Both the position numbers and the translations under genes were made by a program. Positions 6,804-9,550 of a DNA stretch of 9,550 nucleotides are shown here, one piece after another. The notes under the pieces are model-generated. The model worked only from the letters and a program-made list of their open reading frames with translations. It made no database searches and had not been told where the DNA came from. Every line of letters starts with the position of its first letter. Within the stretch, counting starts at the first letter, position 1. The stretch is from Coriobacteriales bacterium (GTDB taxonomy: Bacteria; Actinomycetota; Coriobacteriia; Coriobacteriales; UBA8131), in NCBI GenBank assembly GCA_031261765.1, contig JAISJA010000009.1, forward strand, positions 1-9,550, given 5' to 3'.

Positions 6804-8156
6804 TTGGCAAACGGCAGTAACGTGCACGTGCACGACATGGATAGGGACGAGGTCTATTTCCAGCCCGAGATAGAGAAGATCGGGCGCGAGGACCTTTGCG
6901 CGCTGCAACTTGAGCGCCTTAAGGATACCGTAGCAAGATGCTACGCGAACATACCGTTTTATACCAGCGCCCTTGACGAGGCCGGTGTTAAACCGGAAGA
7001 CATAACGTCTCTTGACGACCTGCAGAAGCTGCCATTTACCACTAAGCAGGATATGCGCGACGCGTATCCGTTCAACCTCTTTGCCATAGACGCGCATGAC
7101 GAGCGCGTACGACGCCTTCACGCGTCAAGCGGTACGACCGGCATCGCGACCGTATGCGGATACACGCAAAACGACCTTGACGCGTGGGGCGACTGCTTCG
7201 CGCGTGCGATAGCGCAGGCTGGCGGCGGCCCAGGCTCCATACTGCAGATAGCATATGGTTACGGGCTTTTTACCGGAGGCCTTGGCGCGCATGAGGGCGG
7301 TATACGCATGCACTGCACTATACTACCCATGAGCAGCGGTAACACGAAACGCCAGGTGCAGATGATGCACGACTTCGGCGTGGACATATTGGCGTGCACG
7401 CCGTCTTACGCGCTGCACATAGCAGACACGGCTATAGAGATGGGATACGACCCGGCAAACGACTTCCCGATATCCGGCGCCGTGCTTGGCGCCGAACCGT
7501 GCAGTCTGTCCATGCGCGAGGAGATAGAGCGCAAGCTTGGCGTTACGGTGGTAGATATATATGGGCTCTCAGAGGTCATGGGCCCGGGAGTCTCATGCGA
7601 GTGCCGTTATCAAAAAGGGCTACACGTGGCCGAGGACCACTTCATAATAGAGATAATAGACCCCAACACGTTAAAGCCGGTGCCTGATGGCGAATGGGGA
7701 GAGGTCGTGTTCACCACGCTGTCCAAGGAATGCACGCCGCTTATACGCTACCGCACGCGTGACATATCGCGTATACTGCCCGGCGAGTGCGAATGTGGCC
7801 GCACGTTGCGGCGCATGGACCGTATAACGGGCCGCACCGACGACATGCTTATAATACGCGGTGTGAACGTGTTCCCAACACAGATACAACAGGTCATATC
7901 GGGCGTGCCGGAAGTCACGAGCTATTATCAGATAATACTTACGCGCAAAGGGCCGCTTGACCACGTCACGCTTAAAGTCGAGACTACCCCCGAGTTCGAT
8001 TTCGACGAGATAAAACGCATAGAGGAGTTACAACAACGTATAGCGACAGAGCTTAAGAGCAATCTGCAGATAAAAGTGGACGTCCGTGTCGTGGAACCAA
8101 AGAGCATAGAGAGAAGCGAAGGCAAGGCTGTCCGTGTGATAGACCTGCGCGATTAA
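6804..8156 (+). CDS. paaK: Phenylacetate-CoA ligase family protein (aryl-acid AMP-forming ligase)
   Basis: ANL-superfamily adenylate-forming enzyme that couples an aryl acid such as phenylacetate to CoA with ATP via an acyl-adenylate. In fermenting anaerobes it may run in reverse to gain ATP. With the TTG start it has 450 residues, close to PaaK proteins (about 430-440). Motifs seen are the P-loop-like ASSGTTG (107-113), YGLFTGGLG, CTPSYAL, GAEP, the YGLSEVMGPGVS block, the RYRTRD ATP-ribose motif ending at D320, CECGRT, and the hinge/A10-side motif GRTDDMLIIRGVNVFP starting at G343. All active-site motifs are intact. An ACT-domain gene follows, a pairing seen in anaerobes and archaea, often near indolepyruvate:ferredoxin oxidoreductase genes (none are visible here). 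Substrate specificity cannot be read from the sequence, so the gene symbol denotes family only. Confidence 0.92.
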   Translation: MANGSNVHVHDMDRDEVYFQPEIEKIGREDLCALQLERLKDTVARCYANIPFYTSALDEAGVKPEDITSLDDLQKLPFTTKQDMRDAYPFNLFAIDAHDERVRRLHASSGTTGIATVCGYTQNDLDAWGDCFARAIAQAGGGPGSILQIAYGYGLFTGGLGAHEGGIRMHCTILPMSSGNTKRQVQMMHDFGVDILACTPSYALHIADTAIEMGYDPANDFPISGAVLGAEPCSLSMREEIERKLGVTVVDIYGLSEVMGPGVSCECRYQKGLHVAEDHFIIEIIDPNTLKPVPDGEWGEVVFTTLSKECTPLIRYRTRDISRILPGECECGRTLRRMDRITGRTDDMLIIRGVNVFPTQIQQVISGVPEVTSYYQIILTRKGPLDHVTLKVETTPEFDFDEIKRIEELQQRIATELKSNLQIKVDVRVVEPKSIERSEGKAVRVIDLRD

Positions 8157-8173
8157 ACGACCAGCCTCTCGTC

Positions 8174-8215
8174 ATTTTGGGCTTGACCCAAAATCCAGTC
8201 GCGCTTTGTCGCGAC
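8174..8215. repeat. REP-like double palindrome between paaK and the ACT gene
   Basis: There are two perfect stem-loops in tandem. ATTTTGGG/CCCAAAAT (8174-8181 with 8187-8194) has the five-base loop CTTGA. GTCGCG/CGCGAC (8198-8203 with 8210-8215) has a six-base loop. Neither is followed by a U-tract on either strand, so an intrinsic terminator is unlikely. The layout GTCATT...GGGCTTGACCC...AATCCAG resembles, from memory, dispersed intergenic palindromes found in many unrelated bacterial genomes. Only one copy is present in this window. Confidence 0.5.
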
Positions 8216-8251
8216 AAGCGAAACGGAGTACGATTAAAAAAAGGAGCGAAC

Positions 8252-8677
8252 ATGATAAAACAGATAACGGTTTTCCTGGAAAACGACAAGGGCAGGTTGG
8301 CGGCGCTTTGTGGCATACTCGGCGACGCCAATATATCCATGCGAGCGCTTACCGTGGCCGACACCATGGACTACGGAGTCGCGCGCATAATAGCCGACGA
8401 CCCCGACGCCGCCGCGAGCATACTTACGGATGGCGGCTACAGGGCCAAGCTCACCGACGTGTTTGCCGTTGAGGTGCCCGACGCGCCGGGCGGGCTTGCG
8501 AAACTGCTGCGGGCTTTTGACGACGCGGCTATAAACGTGGAATACGCATACTGCTTCTCTGTGTCAGGAGGAAACGCCGTAGACATACTGCGCGTGAACG
8601 ACGACGTGCAAGCCAAGCCTATAATAGAAGAGGCGGGTTTTAAGGAGTTGTCGGCGCAAGACGTGCTGGCATTGTAA
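8252..8677 (+). CDS. Tandem ACT-domain protein, probable partner of the upstream ligase
   Basis: A 141-residue protein made only of two ACT domains. ACT-1 (about 1-68) starts IKQITVFLENDKGRLAALCGILGDANI. ACT-2 (about 71-141) starts VFAVEVPDAPGGLAKLLRAFDDAAINVEYAY. ACT domains bind amino acids or similar small ligands and control enzymes allosterically. Stand-alone tandem-ACT proteins beside phenylacetate-CoA ligases are known, and I infer that this one senses an aromatic acid or amino acid for the ligase. No catalytic domain is present. The ATG at 8252 is chosen because AAGGAG (8241-8246) lies five bases upstream and the first ACT strand begins at residue 2. An earlier in-frame TTG (8177) lies inside the palindromic element and is rejected. 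The gene is 95 bases after the ligase gene. All 11 Ile codons are ATA. Confidence 0.9.
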   Translation: MIKQITVFLENDKGRLAALCGILGDANISMRALTVADTMDYGVARIIADDPDAAASILTDGGYRAKLTDVFAVEVPDAPGGLAKLLRAFDDAAINVEYAYCFSVSGGNAVDILRVNDDVQAKPIIEEAGFKELSAQDVLAL

Positions 8678-8700
8678 ATGTGCTAGCCTTGTAATATAAC
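8672..8700 (+). promoter_or_regulatory. Candidate promoter for the carboxypeptidase gene
   Basis: TTGTAA (8672-8677, four of six) and TATAAC (8695-8700, five of six) are separated by exactly 17 bases. This is the best two-box promoter in the window. The start would fall near 8706-8708, only a few bases before the ATG at 8711, and there is no SD, so the mRNA would be nearly leaderless. The -35 overlaps the last codons and stop of the ACT gene. Confidence 0.5.
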
Positions 8701-8710
8701 AATATATACT

Positions 8711-9550
8711 ATGTCACAGAAATATAAAATAGCCAAAAAGCAAGACGAGCAAGCTGCGCAAGCTTCCAAGCCCCGTCCGGAGGAAAGGGCACCGAAGCGC
8801 AAAGAGGCCAGGTGGGTGGTCGTCGTACGGGCGATACTACTTGCCATAGTAGCCATCGCGCTCGTAAGCGGCGTGCTTCTAAGTACCGTTACGAACGCGC
8901 TTGGCGAGGTCTTGCAGACCGATACCATAGACGGGTCGTCCGTACAACAGGTACAGCAACAAACAAACGATATTCCAGATATAGAGGCCGCTTATGCCGG
9001 CCTCTCAACGTCTGATGGGCAAGTTTTATATACGCGCAGTCCTGACACGCAGGTGCCCATGGCGTCCACTACGAAGATAATGACGGCCGTCGTGGCGCTT
9101 GAGAGCGGTACGTCTTTAGACACGCCCATGAAGATAACAGACGGAGCGGCCGGGACCGAGGGTTCGACCGCCAACTTGAAATCAGGCATGGTCATAAGCT
9201 TCCACGACTTGCTATATGGCATGCTGCTTCCTTCCGGTAACGACGCCGCCGTGGCCATAGCGCAGAACATAGCTACCACGGAAAGCCGCTTCGTGGATAT
9301 GATGAACTCTAAAGCGTCAGATTTGGGTATGACGTCAACGCATTACGCGGACGCGACCGGTCTTTCGGATACGAACCATTACACCACGGTGAACGACTAT
9401 CTTAAGCTTGCGCGCTACGCGATGCAGAACTCGACGTTCCGCCAGATAGTCAGCACGCCAACATATACCATGACCACGAGCGACGGTACGACCATAACCG
9501 TGCAAAGCACAGACGAGATGAGCGACTATCTGCAGGGCACCGGCATAACG
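8711..9550 (+). CDS. D-alanyl-D-alanine carboxypeptidase, peptidase S11 (3' truncated by window end)
   Basis: Serine DD-carboxypeptidase of the low-molecular-mass PBP (DacA/PBP5) family, which removes the terminal D-Ala from peptidoglycan stem peptides outside the membrane. The 280 codons in the window have no stop and run off the end. Residues 1-34 are a charged cytosolic tail, and 35-60 are a hydrophobic segment (signal anchor or uncleaved signal peptide). A Gln-rich linker (about 78-85) leads into the catalytic domain. The active-site motif S119-T-T-K122 and the second motif S175-G-N are present. The third motif (KTG) would lie past the window. Family blocks around them include VPMASTTKIMTAVVAL, the GSTANLKSGM-like block, LLYGMLLPSGNDAA and MNSKASDLGMTSTHYADATGLSD. 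The ATG at 8711 is chosen because it opens the frame just after a good promoter. There is no SD. Confidence 0.9.
   Translation, partial: MSQKYKIAKKQDEQAAQASKPRPEERAPKRKEARWVVVVRAILLAIVAIALVSGVLLSTVTNALGEVLQTDTIDGSSVQQVQQQTNDIPDIEAAYAGLSTSDGQVLYTRSPDTQVPMASTTKIMTAVVALESGTSLDTPMKITDGAAGTEGSTANLKSGMVISFHDLLYGMLLPSGNDAAVAIAQNIATTESRFVDMMNSKASDLGMTSTHYADATGLSDTNHYTTVNDYLKLARYAMQNSTFRQIVSTPTYTMTTSDGTTITVQSTDEMSDYLQGTGIT

Noticed and set aside
8174..8215. Rho-independent terminator after the ligase gene
   Set aside because: Perfect stems are present, but no run of T follows either stem on either strand.
8177..8251. TTG at 8177 as the ACT-protein start
   Set aside because: It would translate through the palindromic repeat and add 25 residues with no ACT similarity. 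ATG 8252 has AAGGAG five bases upstream.
1..9550. CRISPR array, insertion sequence, prophage or tRNA gene
   Set aside because: No regularly spaced repeats, transposase, phage genes, terminal inverted repeats or tRNA-like folds were seen in the window.

Overview
This is a chromosomal housekeeping segment from a moderately GC-rich bacterium. Every convincing gene lies on the + strand. The core is the dnaG-rpoD pair of the macromolecular-synthesis locus. The primary sigma factor has a long Lys/Ala-rich and then acidic N-terminal extension of actinobacterial type. Together with the PaaK/ACT pair and the NBP35-type Mrp, this best fits an anaerobic actinobacterium, perhaps Coriobacteriia. That placement is inferred from gene content and style, not proven.

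Layout, left to right. (1) 1-1068: the 3' part of an AAA+-like protein that has lost its Walker A lysine, Walker B acids, sensor-1 Asn and arginine finger, so it is probably a pseudo-ATPase. (2) 1083-2453: a UPF0210/DUF711 (PFL family) protein with a TATAAT placed exactly for a leaderless transcript. (3) 2454-2587: a 134-base gap holding a 108-nt, highly paired rod-like hairpin. It starts with a perfect Shine-Dalgarno (SD) sequence and ends with the matching anti-SD, directly against the dnaG GTG start. (4) 2588-4216: DNA primase with a short C-terminal helicase-binding region. (5) 4278-5801: the primary sigma factor, preceded by overlapping TATAAT boxes and a 12-bp palindrome. (6) 5880-6737: an Mrp/NBP35 Fe-S carrier ATPase behind a 14-bp palindrome. 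(7) 6804-8156 and 8252-8677: a phenylacetate-CoA ligase-like enzyme and a two-domain ACT protein, separated by a REP-like palindromic element. (8) 8711 to the window end: the 5' part of a D-Ala-D-Ala carboxypeptidase (peptidase S11), followed out of the window.

How the genes work together: DnaG primes replication and RpoD directs housekeeping transcription. Mrp delivers Fe-S clusters, which would suit an anaerobe. The ligase/ACT pair probably handles aryl-acid CoA thioesters. The carboxypeptidase trims peptidoglycan. Most genes have their own AT-rich -10-like box, so the run looks like individually promoted collinear genes rather than one tight operon.

The most unusual signals are the dnaG leader hairpin, the degenerate AAA+ protein, and a very strong preference for the AUA isoleucine codon (53 of 63 Ile codons counted in three genes) in otherwise GC-rich genes.
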